The notes under the pieces were generated by a model. The model had not been told where the DNA came from and searched no databases. It was given only the letters and a program-made list of their open reading frames with translations. The translations under genes were made by a program, and so were the position numbers. A stretch of DNA of 44,588 nt from JBAXAM01 sp964565935 (GTDB taxonomy: Bacteria; Pseudomonadota; Gammaproteobacteria; UBA9339): assembly GCA_964565935.1 (NCBI GenBank), contig CAZMGW010000008.1:1-44588 (forward strand), given 5' to 3'. Positions 25,325 through 34,928 of the stretch are shown here, one piece after another (position 1 is the stretch's first letter; each line of letters opens with the position of its first letter).

Positions 25325-27772
25325 TTAAAAATAAAACAACTTGCGCAAAAATGGCGCACACAAAACCGCTATTAAAAATACCACAGCATAACCCCCAACC
25401 CAACCCAGCGCACGATTACGGAAAATGATATTACTTCCAGCCATAAAAGATTGGCGAGAGCAGTTTATAAAGATCAAAAGGATGTTGGTTACAACCAACA
25501 CAGCAAAAGTGATAGCACGCACATTGTTTTCTTTATAACCTAAAAATCTAGTTACTATAAACGCGACCAAACTAATAGCCAATGCTCCAACCCCTTGCCA
25601 CAAACTTAAAATAATGGTTTTGCGATTAAACAATCTTTCTTTACCACTACGCGGCGGATGCATCATCACATCAGCTGCCTCTTGCTCAGCCTCAAACACA
25701 ATTGAACAGGCCGGATCAATGATTAACTCCAAAAACACCATGTGAATTGGATAAAATACTAACGGCCATCTAAATAAAACTGGAATCAGCGTCATACCAA
25801 TAATTGGAATATGAGCCGCCAAAAGATACGTAATTGCCTTTTTGATATTATCGTAAACTCGGCGCCCGAGTCTTATGGCATTAACCAAAGAAGAAAAATC
25901 ATCATCAAGCAACACCAATGCTGCCGCTTCACGCGCCACATCGGTTCCATGGGCTCCCATAGCAACACCAATATTTGCAGCTTTGAGTGCTGGCGCATCA
26001 TTAACACCATCACCGGTCATAGCCACAACCTCTGCATTGTCTTTCAATGCATTGACAATATGTAATTTCTGTTCCGGTAAAATACGAGCAAAAATGTTTA
26101 CTGTTTTAATTTTTTGTTGCAACACTAAATCACTCATTTCGGCCAGTTCTGGCCCTGTAATAGCCTCATCAGTATTTTGTAACCGTATCTGCTCCGCCAC
26201 TTGCTGTGCCGTACCAAGATAATCGCCCGTGAGCATGATCACTCTTATTCCTGCCTGATAACAACTTTTCACCGACTCTAAAATACTTGGTCTGATTGGA
26301 TCCTCTAACCCTATCAAACCCAAAAACTCAAAATTAAAATCATGTTGACCGCCCGGTAAAGGATCGTTTGCAAAATGTGCTTTGGCAACAGCAATTATGC
26401 GCAAACCCTTGCACGCCATTGATTCAATTTGTTGCAATAAATCCTTAACCTGTTCTTGCTTAAGATGGCACAAATCAAAAATCGCTTCTGGCGCCCCTTT
26501 GGCAGCAATCACGTAATCATTACTCTTTGTAGATTGCCATACTTGTGAAATTGCTAGCAGTTCTTTAGAAAGAGGATACTGATAAACCATGGTCCAAAGC
26601 TCATGCAAATGCTCAGTATTTTTTAGACAATGCTCGCCAAAACTCTTGATTGCAATTTCCATTGGATCGAAAGGATCGCGCTGACTTGCAAGAATGCCGT
26701 ATTCAAGAAGCTGATGAAATACTTCAGGCAACGCACAAGAGCTGGTCATGCTAGGCACAGAAAAATATTGAGCGTTAGCAAATAGTTGACTTACAGCCAT
26801 CTGATTCTGCGTAATGGTCCCGGTTTTATCAACACAAAGAACTGTTGCCGAACCCAAAGCTTCTACAGCAGGTATTCTACGAGTTAAAACCCCCTTCAAA
26901 GATATACGCCAAGCCCCAAGTGCGAGAAAAATAGTCAAGACCACAGGAAATTCTTCAGGCAATATTGCCATTGCCAAGGTGATGCCTACTAAAAAGCCAT
27001 GCAGCCAATCTACTCGAGTGGCTCCATAAAATATGGCCACAAAAATACAAATTGCAAAACCAAAAATTGCAAAAGTGCGCACCATACGATCAGTTTCCTG
27101 TTGCAAACCAGTACGCTCAATTTCGGTAGTGGCGAGGCTCTTACCAATCTTACCCATTTCGGTGTTAATGCCAGTAGCAACAACTCTGGCATAACCATTA
27201 CCTTGTACAACCTGCGTACCAGAATAAATAAAGGGTAAATCATTACCACCGGGCTGACAAAAAGTAGTGGGCTTGCTAACAGCCATTTTACGTACCGGCC
27301 GTGATTCGCCAGTTAAGATTGATTCATCAATTAAAAGATTGGTGGCTGATAGAAGTTCGGCGTCTGCAGATATAGAATCACCTTCATTAACCACAACGAT
27401 ATCATCAGGTACAACCTCGCGGCCTGCGATACGCACGCCTTTACCATCACGGATGACAAACACTCGGGGACTAGAAAGATTGCGCAAAGCCATAATGGCT
27501 TTATCGCTTTTACGCTCCTGATAACAGGTGATTCCCATGATTACAACAACAAAGCTAAGTAGCATCAGGCTTTCGGCCTTGCTCCCCAAAATAAAATATA
27601 ATGCTGCGCCGATTAACAAAAGCAAAAACATCGGTTCACGCAATAGTTTCAGGAAAAAATGGAAAAAAACTGCTTGTTTTGCTATGGGGAGTTCATTAAA
27701 ACCGTGATTTTTTAGTCGCGCGTCTACTTCTTGAGAAGAAAGTCCTGAAATATTTTTGATATCAGCTGTCAT
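25325..27772 (-). CDS. P-type cation-transporting ATPase (P2-like)
   Basis: Inner-membrane pump of about 815 residues. Visible: actuator TGES loop (ILTGESRPVRK), membrane helix 4 with PEEFP in place of the usual PEGLP, phosphorylation site CVDKTGTIT, nucleotide-binding KGAPEA, hinge TGDGVNDAPALKAANIGVAM, and C-terminal membrane helices containing HMVFLELIIDPACS. The layout is that of Ca2+/Mg2+/Mn2+-type P2 ATPases; the ion cannot be fixed. ATG at 27772 (MTADIKNISGLSSQEV) is preferred, because an upstream in-frame TTG at 27820 lies in the arm of a palindromic repeat. A hairpin follows the gene. Confidence 0.9.
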   Translation of the reverse strand: MTADIKNISGLSSQEVDARLKNHGFNELPIAKQAVFFHFFLKLLREPMFLLLLIGAALYFILGSKAESLMLLSFVVVIMGITCYQERKSDKAIMALRNLSSPRVFVIRDGKGVRIAGREVVPDDIVVVNEGDSISADAELLSATNLLIDESILTGESRPVRKMAVSKPTTFCQPGGNDLPFIYSGTQVVQGNGYARVVATGINTEMGKIGKSLATTEIERTGLQQETDRMVRTFAIFGFAICIFVAIFYGATRVDWLHGFLVGITLAMAILPEEFPVVLTIFLALGAWRISLKGVLTRRIPAVEALGSATVLCVDKTGTITQNQMAVSQLFANAQYFSVPSMTSSCALPEVFHQLLEYGILASQRDPFDPMEIAIKSFGEHCLKNTEHLHELWTMVYQYPLSKELLAISQVWQSTKSNDYVIAAKGAPEAIFDLCHLKQEQVKDLLQQIESMACKGLRIIAVAKAHFANDPLPGGQHDFNFEFLGLIGLEDPIRPSILESVKSCYQAGIRVIMLTGDYLGTAQQVAEQIRLQNTDEAITGPELAEMSDLVLQQKIKTVNIFARILPEQKLHIVNALKDNAEVVAMTGDGVNDAPALKAANIGVAMGAHGTDVAREAAALVLLDDDFSSLVNAIRLGRRVYDNIKKAITYLLAAHIPIIGMTLIPVLFRWPLVFYPIHMVFLELIIDPACSIVFEAEQEAADVMMHPPRSGKERLFNRKTIILSLWQGVGALAISLVAFIVTRFLGYKENNVRAITFAVLVVTNILLIFINCSRQSFMAGSNIIFRNRALGWVGGYAVVFLIAVLCAPFLRKLFYF

Positions 27773-27801
27773 GTTTTTGGCTGTTGCATCCAAGCTTAAT
27801 A

Positions 27802-27934
27802 GCGCAGCATGTGCATCCAAGATGATGTTGTTTTAGGGCGCTATGAGACATGGATGTCGAATGCGAGCCTACAGGGAAGTACATTCATGGCGTCCCTAAA
27901 ACAACATCATCGAGAGATGCAACATGGCTGCGCG
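27802..27934. repeat. Palindromic repeat, family B copy 1
   Basis: About 133 bases with nested inverted repeats. The inner arms are perfect over 18 bases: GATGATGTTGTTTTAGGG (27821-27838) and CCCTAAAACAACATCATC (27894-27911). Outer arms around GCGCAGC (27802) and GCTGCGCG (27927-27934) pair with mismatches. The core between the inner arms (CGCTATGAGACATGGATG ... ACAGGGA ... GGCGTCCC) is shared with the copy at 44321-44450. It lies between ileS and the P-type ATPase gene, both on the minus strand. No coding potential; a REP-like or MITE-like origin is inferred. Confidence 0.8.
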
Positions 27935-28015
27935 ATTTGTTAGTCCTAAGTTTGGCAGCTATCTTGAAAACGCGGATCAAAACCTGCAGCCACCAAATAA
28001 AATAAATTAAAAGGA

Positions 28016-30868
28016 TTATGCACAATATCGCCCTTCACCACTACCAAACAAATTCTCCACACACCTGCCACATAACTCCGGATGATCTTTATTTGCACCC
28101 ACATCAACACAATAATGCCAACAACGAGAACATTTTTTGTGCTTGGTCGGTACAACCTCAAACTTTAAACCGGGTATTTCCGTTGTTATAACACTCGCCG
28201 GCGCAGCGGCAATATCTTTCACCGCCGCAGTTGAGGTAATTAACACAAAACGCAAGTCATTTTTTAATTTCGCAAGTACTGAAAAAATCTTTTCATCACA
28301 ATACAATGTTACTTCCGCGGCGAGACTTGAACCGATGGAACCAGCAACGCGCAGCTTCTCTAATTCCTTATTGACTGCTGTCCTAAGATTTTGAATCTCA
28401 TGCCAATCACCGGCAGTTATTTGGTCTTTGGACAAATCAAAACCATCTTTATCAATTGCCTCATACCAACGCGCCATAAAAACTGATTCTTCCCTTGTGT
28501 TGATTCCTTTGGCCTGTTCCATTTTCTTTGTTTCCTGCCAAATTTCTTCAGCAGTAAAACTCAAAGTTGGCGCAATTAAACGCACTAAAATCTCTAAAAT
28601 ATGAAAAAGCGCAGTTTGTGCTGAACGTCGTCCCAAACTATTCGGAGCCATCGTATAAAGGCGATCTTTAATTATACTAAAATAAAAACTGCTGATTTCT
28701 GTTGCAAACATTCCTTGCAAATTCGCGCTGGCTGAATGGTATTGATATAAATTATAGTGCTCGCGACAGCTTCCTTCTAAACTCAGAATTTTCGCTACCG
28801 CCCAACGATCTAAACTGAGCATTTTTTCTGGTAAAACTAAATCTTGCTGTGAATTAAAATCAGACAAATTCCCCAGTAAAAATCTTGCGGTATTGCGCAG
28901 CATACGATAAGCGTCTACCGTACGAGCAAAAATCTCATCCGAAGCAGCCAAATCACCATGCAAATAAGTCGAGGCCACCCACAAACGTAAAACATCGGCG
29001 CCATATTTATCAATCACTTGCTGCGGTGAAATCACATTACCCAGCGATTTCGACATTTTATGGCCCTTGGCATCAACCGTAAAACCGTGACTCACTACGG
29101 CCTTATATGGCGCATGCCCATATATAGCCACTGCCGTTAACAGAGATGACTGGAACCAGCCACGATATTGGTCTATGCCTTCAATATAGAGATCTGCAGG
29201 AACCTGTTGTTCGTCACGCTGCTGCAATACACAATAATGCGTCACCCCAGAATCAAACCAAACGTCAAGGGTATCGGTAATTTTTTCATAATCCTCTGCA
29301 TCTTTATTCCCAACCTGTTCAGATAAAAATTTTTGCGCATCAAGATTATGCCAATAAATAATCCCCTCTCTTTCAATAGCTGGCGCAATAACATCGCCGA
29401 TTAATTGTTGCATCTTGGGATAAATCTCCCCGCTTGATTTATGGACAAACAAAGCTATTGGCACACCCCATAAACGCTGCCGCGAAATACACCAATCAGG
29501 GCGCTGATTTGCCATGCTGGTAATGCGCTCTTTGCCCTGCGCTGGAATCCAATTTACCTTTTCAATTTCATCGTTGGTCTGCTGCCGTAAACTTTGACCA
29601 GCTTTGGCAACATGATCCATGCTAATAAACCACTGCTGAGTCGCACGGAAAATTAATGGGGTTTTATGACGCCAACAATGTGGATAGCTATGTTGCAACG
29701 TTTCAGCATGAATTAGATTGCCGTGCTCTTTAAGCACCGCAACAACATGGTCATTTGCGGTAAAAACATTTTCACCAGCAAAAAATGGTGTCGAGCTTAA
29801 AAACTTGCCGTCAGGGCCAACTGGGTTTTTTATAGGCAACTTGTAATGCAGCCCAATTTTGTAATCCTCTTGGCCATGCGCTGGGGCGGTGTGAACAGCG
29901 CCGGTTCCCGCATCAACCGTAACATGCTCACCCAAAATCACGGGCACAGTCTTATCGCTTAAAAATGGATGTTGTAACACAACATCCTGGAGCTCACTAC
30001 CCGAATATGTCGCGATAATTTGATAATTGGCTTCACCATAACGCTGCATTATCACGCTTAATAAATCTTCTAAAACTATGAAATTTTCATTTAAATCAAC
30101 ACACTTTACCAGCGCATATTTTAATTCCGGGTGCAAACAAACCGCTTCATTAGCAGGCAAGGTCCAGGGGGTGGTTGTCCAAATAGGAATACTTAAACTT
30201 TCGACTTTAAATTTAGCTGGATCAACAACACGAAATCGCACATCAATCGCTGGAGAAGTCTTATCTTGATATTCAACTTCAGCCTCCGCCAGAGCCGAAC
30301 CACAAGCGACACACCAATGCACCGGCTTATAACCACGAACCACGTAATTATTTTCTATAATCCGCGCCAGGGCACGTACAATATTGGCTTCATGCTTAAA
30401 CTCCATCGAGTAATAGGGATTGTCCCAATCGCCTACAACTCCCAAACGTTTAAACGCCGTCATCTGCAATTGAATCTGCGAACTGGCGTATTTACGGCAC
30501 TCATCAACAAATTTCTCCACTGAAACCTTCACCCCGGGCTTACCGATCTTTTTTTCAACATTTAATTCAATCGGCAGGCCATGGCAGTCCCAACCAGGAA
30601 CATAAGGCACACTGTACCCATCCAATAACTTCGACTTATTAATAATATCTTTGAGGATTTTATTAAAAGCGTGGCCCAAATGAATCTCTCCATTAGCATA
30701 TGGGGGGCCATCATGAAGAATAAACTTGCCACGTGCATTTTTTGCATTAGCAAAATTCATATATAAATCAATTGTTTGCCAAAATTCGAGCATTTTAGGC
30801 TCGCGCTTAGGCAGGTCTGCTTTCATCGGAAAGTCTGTTTTTGGAAGGTTAACTGTGTAGTCGGTCAT
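28016..30868 (-). CDS. ileS: Isoleucyl-tRNA synthetase
   Basis: Class I synthetase of 950 residues, standard for the bacterial type. HIGH motif variant HLGH at 63-66 (PPYANGEIHLGHAFNKIL), editing domain with TTPWTLPANEA and GTGAVHTAPAHGQEDY, KMSKS loop (DAKGHKMSKSLGNV), and a C-terminal zinc finger with two Cys pairs (CSRCWHYC and CGRC). It belongs to the conserved rpsT-murJ-ribF-ileS neighbourhood. lspA, which usually follows ileS, is absent: the next minus-strand gene is the P-type ATPase, after a palindromic repeat. Confidence 0.97.
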   Translation of the reverse strand: MTDYTVNLPKTDFPMKADLPKREPKMLEFWQTIDLYMNFANAKNARGKFILHDGPPYANGEIHLGHAFNKILKDIINKSKLLDGYSVPYVPGWDCHGLPIELNVEKKIGKPGVKVSVEKFVDECRKYASSQIQLQMTAFKRLGVVGDWDNPYYSMEFKHEANIVRALARIIENNYVVRGYKPVHWCVACGSALAEAEVEYQDKTSPAIDVRFRVVDPAKFKVESLSIPIWTTTPWTLPANEAVCLHPELKYALVKCVDLNENFIVLEDLLSVIMQRYGEANYQIIATYSGSELQDVVLQHPFLSDKTVPVILGEHVTVDAGTGAVHTAPAHGQEDYKIGLHYKLPIKNPVGPDGKFLSSTPFFAGENVFTANDHVVAVLKEHGNLIHAETLQHSYPHCWRHKTPLIFRATQQWFISMDHVAKAGQSLRQQTNDEIEKVNWIPAQGKERITSMANQRPDWCISRQRLWGVPIALFVHKSSGEIYPKMQQLIGDVIAPAIEREGIIYWHNLDAQKFLSEQVGNKDAEDYEKITDTLDVWFDSGVTHYCVLQQRDEQQVPADLYIEGIDQYRGWFQSSLLTAVAIYGHAPYKAVVSHGFTVDAKGHKMSKSLGNVISPQQVIDKYGADVLRLWVASTYLHGDLAASDEIFARTVDAYRMLRNTARFLLGNLSDFNSQQDLVLPEKMLSLDRWAVAKILSLEGSCREHYNLYQYHSASANLQGMFATEISSFYFSIIKDRLYTMAPNSLGRRSAQTALFHILEILVRLIAPTLSFTAEEIWQETKKMEQAKGINTREESVFMARWYEAIDKDGFDLSKDQITAGDWHEIQNLRTAVNKELEKLRVAGSIGSSLAAEVTLYCDEKIFSVLAKLKNDLRFVLITSTAAVKDIAAAPASVITTEIPGLKFEVVPTKHKKCSRCWHYCVDVGANKDHPELCGRCVENLFGSGEGRYCA

Positions 30869-30954
30869 AGCGATAGAGCCAATAGTTAAATTATTGATAA
30901 ATCTTAGTCAAAGCAGCAGCTCTTTGCAATTGAAAAAAGCCACATTCATGCTTT

Positions 30955-31818
30955 TTAAGCAATTTTTTTTATACCTGAAACCTGCGAAACAATAATAGCA
31001 ATAACTATTAACGCTCCCCCAATTACACTTTTAGCCGTAAATTGCTCGCCCCCAACAGTCCAAGCAAAAATAGCAGCAAAAACCGGCTCTAAAGACAAAA
31101 TAATAGCACAAGCAATCGGTGAAATAGTTTTCTGCGCTCGCAACTGAATCGCAAAAGCCAAAATAGTGGCAAACAATGCGAGATATAAAATCCAAAAAGC
31201 GGTCTGATGCGAAGCAACATTAAGTGGCAGCTTAAAAGCCAAGACACTAACCAAACTCATAAATGCGACAATAAAAAATTGCTGAAAATTAAGCACCCAA
31301 ACATCACACCGCTTAACAACCCTATCTGCATACAAAATATATAAAGCAAAAATTATCGCACTTATCAATGTTAAAAACGCGCCCCCATTAAAACCACTAA
31401 TCCCACCAGTAATACTCCATAAACCCACACACACTAAGACCACTGCTATAAAAATATTTAAACGTAATTTCTCATAGCCCAACAAAATACTTAGAATAGG
31501 TACAAAAACCACAAACAACCCCACAATAAAACCTGAATTAGCTGCAGAAATACTATATAAACCCAAAGTCTGCGCAGCAAAAGAGGCGAATAACAAAAAA
31601 CCAAGAACCATCCCCTCTTTTAAATGCCGCCATGGGTTTCTGCGCAGAAACACTAACGCCAAACCAATCATTAATGCGGCCAACAAAAAACGATAACAAT
31701 TAAGAGTAATCGCATTAACATCTATTAGGCTTTTTTTAACAATAATGAAAGTTGAACCCCAAATAATTGATACAATCAACATTTCAATATTAGCAAGTAT
31801 GGCATTTTTCTTTTGCAT
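30955..31818 (-). CDS. EamA/DMT-family permease
   Basis: A 287-residue inner-membrane protein with two EamA repeats (about ten helices): NIEMLIVSIIWGSTFIIVKK at the start and a second repeat beginning near GAFLTLISAIIFALYILYAD. The substrate is unknown. ATG at 31818 lies 4 bases after the ribF stop with AGGTG upstream; an upstream GTG at 31833 is a less likely start. Its insertion between ribF and ileS is unusual. It differs from the DMT protein at 15694 and is not a recent duplicate. Confidence 0.85.
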   Translation of the reverse strand: MQKKNAILANIEMLIVSIIWGSTFIIVKKSLIDVNAITLNCYRFLLAALMIGLALVFLRRNPWRHLKEGMVLGFLLFASFAAQTLGLYSISAANSGFIVGLFVVFVPILSILLGYEKLRLNIFIAVVLVCVGLWSITGGISGFNGGAFLTLISAIIFALYILYADRVVKRCDVWVLNFQQFFIVAFMSLVSVLAFKLPLNVASHQTAFWILYLALFATILAFAIQLRAQKTISPIACAIILSLEPVFAAIFAWTVGGEQFTAKSVIGGALIVIAIIVSQVSGIKKIA

Positions 31819-31822
31819 GGTT

Positions 31823-32752
31823 TTATTCTGCACCTAAAACTTCTTTAGTTCTTTCTATATCTTTTTTAATTTGCAGCGTCAATTCTTCAATTGAGCCAAA
31901 TTTTTGCTCATCTCTGATTTTTTCACAAAATTCTATGGCAATTCTTTTACCATAAATATCAGCATTAAAATTAAAAATATAAACCTCAAACGATTTACAC
32001 TTTCCCGAAACTGTCGGACAAAAACCGATATTGGCCACACCATATAAATATTTTTCTTCAACGCCATAAATTTTTACAGCATACACGCCTTCAAGCGGCA
32101 ATTCGCGCCGCGCCAGATGAATATTGGCCGTCGGAAAACCTAAATCCCGACCAAAACTATTACCATGAATCACTCGCCCACTGACTCGGTATGGCCTGCC
32201 TAAAAATCTGGTTGCAACTTTTAAATTCCCTTGCAACAAAGCAATGCGAATAAATGAACTACTGACTCGCATTCCCTCAATCTTAAACGATGAAACCCTT
32301 TCAATCCTTAACCCCAAAGAACTTGCGCATCGATTCAAGAATGCAAAATCACCCTCACGCTTATGACCAAAAGAAAAATCATCACCGATTATTAAATAAC
32401 GAACATGCAACGCAGCAACTAAAATTTTTTCCACAAAGTTGGTAGCAGAAATACCAGCCAAATGAGGGTTAAAAGCCAAAACCAAAACCGCATCGATACC
32501 ATATTTGAAAAACAACTGCATTTTTTCCCGCAAACTCGTCAGACGCAAAGATTTATCGCCAGTAAAAAACTCTTCTGGCTGTGGCTCAAAAATTATAACA
32601 ACTGCGGGTACTTTAAGTTCTTCTGATTTTTCTTTAAGATGAGTCAATATTTGTTGGTGACCCAGATGCACGCCATCGTAATTACCGATAGTAGCTACAC
32701 AACCATTGGCAAATTTTGTGTTTAAATTGTACAAACCACGAATTAGGCGCAT
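31823..32752 (-). CDS. ribF: Bifunctional riboflavin kinase / FAD synthetase
   Basis: Makes FMN and then FAD from riboflavin. The N-terminal FAD-synthetase half has TIGNYDGVHLGHQQIL and LIIGDDFSFGHKREGDF. The C-terminal kinase half has GRVIHGNSFGRDLGFPTANI and YGVANIGFCPT. 309 residues, complete. In many gammaproteobacteria it sits between murJ and ileS; here a MATE and a MarC gene lie on one side and a DMT permease on the other. Confidence 0.96.
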   Translation of the reverse strand: MRLIRGLYNLNTKFANGCVATIGNYDGVHLGHQQILTHLKEKSEELKVPAVVIIFEPQPEEFFTGDKSLRLTSLREKMQLFFKYGIDAVLVLAFNPHLAGISATNFVEKILVAALHVRYLIIGDDFSFGHKREGDFAFLNRCASSLGLRIERVSSFKIEGMRVSSSFIRIALLQGNLKVATRFLGRPYRVSGRVIHGNSFGRDLGFPTANIHLARRELPLEGVYAVKIYGVEEKYLYGVANIGFCPTVSGKCKSFEVYIFNFNADIYGKRIAIEFCEKIRDEQKFGSIEELTLQIKKDIERTKEVLGAE

Positions 32753-32824
32753 AAATTACTAACGAAATATAAATATACAATGATTTTGACGTAAGTTACT
32801 ATTATAGTAAAGCGCTTTAAATTT

Positions 32825-34228
32825 ATGAGACACGATGTGAATTCCACTTTTTCTTTATCAAATATCCTTTCTGAATTTAAATATTCAATAAGATTAGCTT
32901 TGCCATTAATTGCATCTGAAGCGATCATTGCATTAGGCGTTTTTATTGCCACAATCATGGTCGCACATTTAGGAGAAGACCACTTAGCCGCCAACGCACT
33001 GGTGTGGGAGATTTATATTTCAGTTGTTGTGTTTTTTATCAACATTCTTTGTTCTGTATGTATCATGGTTTCCCAAAGTTTTGGGGCAGAAGATACTCAT
33101 AGTATTAGCGTATGCTTTAAACAGGGAATAATTATGGCAATTATATTTGCACCATTAATGATGCTAATCATGTGGTTTGCGCCTATTATCTTAGTTTGGA
33201 CTGGACAAGACCCGGTCGTTATTAAGATAGCAAAACCTTTTTTTCAAGCGTTAATTTGGCCGATGTTACCTTTAACCATAATATTTGTAGTAGAACAATT
33301 TTTAATCGGAATTAACAAACCCAGAATAGTAACCTTGATGAATCTTTTAACGGTGCCAATACAAATTTTCTTTTTTTATGCTTTTTTGTTTGGTAAGTTC
33401 GGCTTCCCAAAATCAGGACTTGCTGGCATCGGTTACGCCCTCACCACCTCTTATTGCTTGGTGGCTTTGCTATTCTTTTATTACATACATCTTTCTAAAC
33501 ACCTACGCGACTATCGTTTATTTCATAAATGGTGGGCGATTAATAAAAAATTCTTGCTGGAACTTATGCGCGTTGGCTTCCCACTTGGCTTTATGTACGG
33601 CGCCGACTTTGCTTTGTTTGCCGTTGTTGCCATCATGATGGGGGTTTTGGGTACAACTACTTTAGCAGCGTATCAAATTGCCAACCAATATCTCATGCTT
33701 TCATTAGCTTTCATTTTTGCTTTGACCCAAACAACAACTGCGAGAGTTGGAAATGAAGTTGGTAGAAACAACAGAGGATCATTAAAGCTAACAGCTATAG
33801 TTAACATGGGAATTAGTATTGGAGTTATACTGCTGTTCAGCGCCTTCTATATTTTCTTTCCTAATTTGGCGATTGGCTTAGATATAGATATACACTCTCC
33901 GCATCTGCAAAAATTAGTAAAAGAAGCTTCAACCTTTTTATTGCTAGTTGGGATTTTAATTCTGGTAGATTGTTTACGCATGATCAGTATAGGAGCATTA
34001 AGAGGATTAAAAGACACAAGGTTACCAATGTTTGTCAGTATCATCTGCTTTTGGTGTATTGCGTTTCCATGTGCTTATTTATTGGCATTTAAATTTAACT
34101 TTGGTGGTGCAGGAATATGGTGGGGAATTATAATTGGCCTTTTTGTCACCGGAATAATACTTTTCGTTAGATTTAATCGCTTGGTGAAGCGTATTGACCT
34201 GATGTCACTTGTAACAAAGGCCGGATAA
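32825..34228 (+). CDS. MATE-family multidrug efflux protein
   Basis: A 467-residue protein with about 12 hydrophobic helices in two homologous halves. It begins LALPLIASEAIIALGVFIAT, includes VSQSFGAEDTHS and repeats the design with RVGFPLGFMYGADFALFAVV and TTTARVGNEVGRNN. MATE proteins export cationic drugs or metabolites using Na+ or H+. Start ATG at 32825 is divergent from ribF across 72 bases. The ribosome site is weak. It is inserted in the ribF-murJ interval. Substrate unknown. Confidence 0.9.
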   Translation: MRHDVNSTFSLSNILSEFKYSIRLALPLIASEAIIALGVFIATIMVAHLGEDHLAANALVWEIYISVVVFFINILCSVCIMVSQSFGAEDTHSISVCFKQGIIMAIIFAPLMMLIMWFAPIILVWTGQDPVVIKIAKPFFQALIWPMLPLTIIFVVEQFLIGINKPRIVTLMNLLTVPIQIFFFYAFLFGKFGFPKSGLAGIGYALTTSYCLVALLFFYYIHLSKHLRDYRLFHKWWAINKKFLLELMRVGFPLGFMYGADFALFAVVAIMMGVLGTTTLAAYQIANQYLMLSLAFIFALTQTTTARVGNEVGRNNRGSLKLTAIVNMGISIGVILLFSAFYIFFPNLAIGLDIDIHSPHLQKLVKEASTFLLLVGILILVDCLRMISIGALRGLKDTRLPMFVSIICFWCIAFPCAYLLAFKFNFGGAGIWWGIIIGLFVTGIILFVRFNRLVKRIDLMSLVTKAG

Positions 34229-34303
34229 AAAAGTGGTCTTCAAGCACCAGGGAGCCAGGCAACTCCCAAAAAATTTGTTGACAAAACAATATGATCGAGG
34301 AAA

Positions 34304-34921
34304 ATGCTTGTTATGAATTTAGCACAAATAATCGAAAACTCTTTATATTTTCTAGTCTTAATAAACCCAGTAACCAAAATACTGTTTATCACTTCAAGAC
34401 ACCCCACATATTTGCGCAAAGAGCTAACTAAAATAGCGGTACGCTCAACAATTGCAGCCCTTTTAATATTAGTAATCTTGGCCAGTATTGGCGATTTTTT
34501 GTTGATAAAGATTTTTCATGTGGAGATTTATTCATTAAGCGTGGCTGGCGGTATTATTCTTTTCATTATTGGCTTAACTGCGGTCAGAAAAGGTAAGTTT
34601 TTTGAAGAAAACGAAGAAAATGATAGATCTAGAGACATATCTATAGTACCGCTTGCAGCCCCTCTAATTGCTGGACCCGGAACAATGACAGCTGCTGTCT
34701 CTTTTGCTTCGATGAATGGAGCAATAGTAACTATAATCTGCATCACTATTGCCATGTTAATCAACTTCGCTTGTATGTTATTCTCTTTTCAAATCAATCG
34801 GTTAATTGACAAACTAAATGCTACTGAAACTCTCATACGCATTACCGGATTGATAGTCACTGCGGTAGCAATGCAGATGATCTTCTCTGGCTGTACTACC
34901 TGGGTTATAAAGGTTATGTAG
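34304..34921 (+). CDS. MarC-family integral membrane protein
   Basis: A 205-residue protein with six hydrophobic segments and the family hallmarks LVLINPVTKILFI near the start and PLAAPLIAGPGTMTAAVSFA in the middle. MarC proteins have no proven transport role. GAGG lies just upstream of the ATG at 34304; a second ATG at 34313 (MNLAQIIENSL) has better spacing to GAGGAA and may be the real start. It ends 8 bases from the convergent murJ stop. It lies 75 bases after the MATE gene on the same strand. Confidence 0.87.
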   Translation: MLVMNLAQIIENSLYFLVLINPVTKILFITSRHPTYLRKELTKIAVRSTIAALLILVILASIGDFLLIKIFHVEIYSLSVAGGIILFIIGLTAVRKGKFFEENEENDRSRDISIVPLAAPLIAGPGTMTAAVSFASMNGAIVTIICITIAMLINFACMLFSFQINRLIDKLNATETLIRITGLIVTAVAMQMIFSGCTTWVIKVM

Positions 34922-34928
34922 CCTTCTT

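Noticed and set aside
27773..27820. TTG start extending the P-type ATPase by 16 residues
   Set aside because: The TTG falls in the outer arm of the palindromic repeat; ATG at 27772 fits the family start.
27946..28161. A 71-residue minus-strand frame at the ileS end
   Set aside because: Overlaps the conserved ileS zinc finger in another frame; no independent support.
34278..34300. TTGACA upstream of the MarC gene as a promoter
   Set aside because: It lies too close to the ribosome site to leave room for a -10 box and transcript start.
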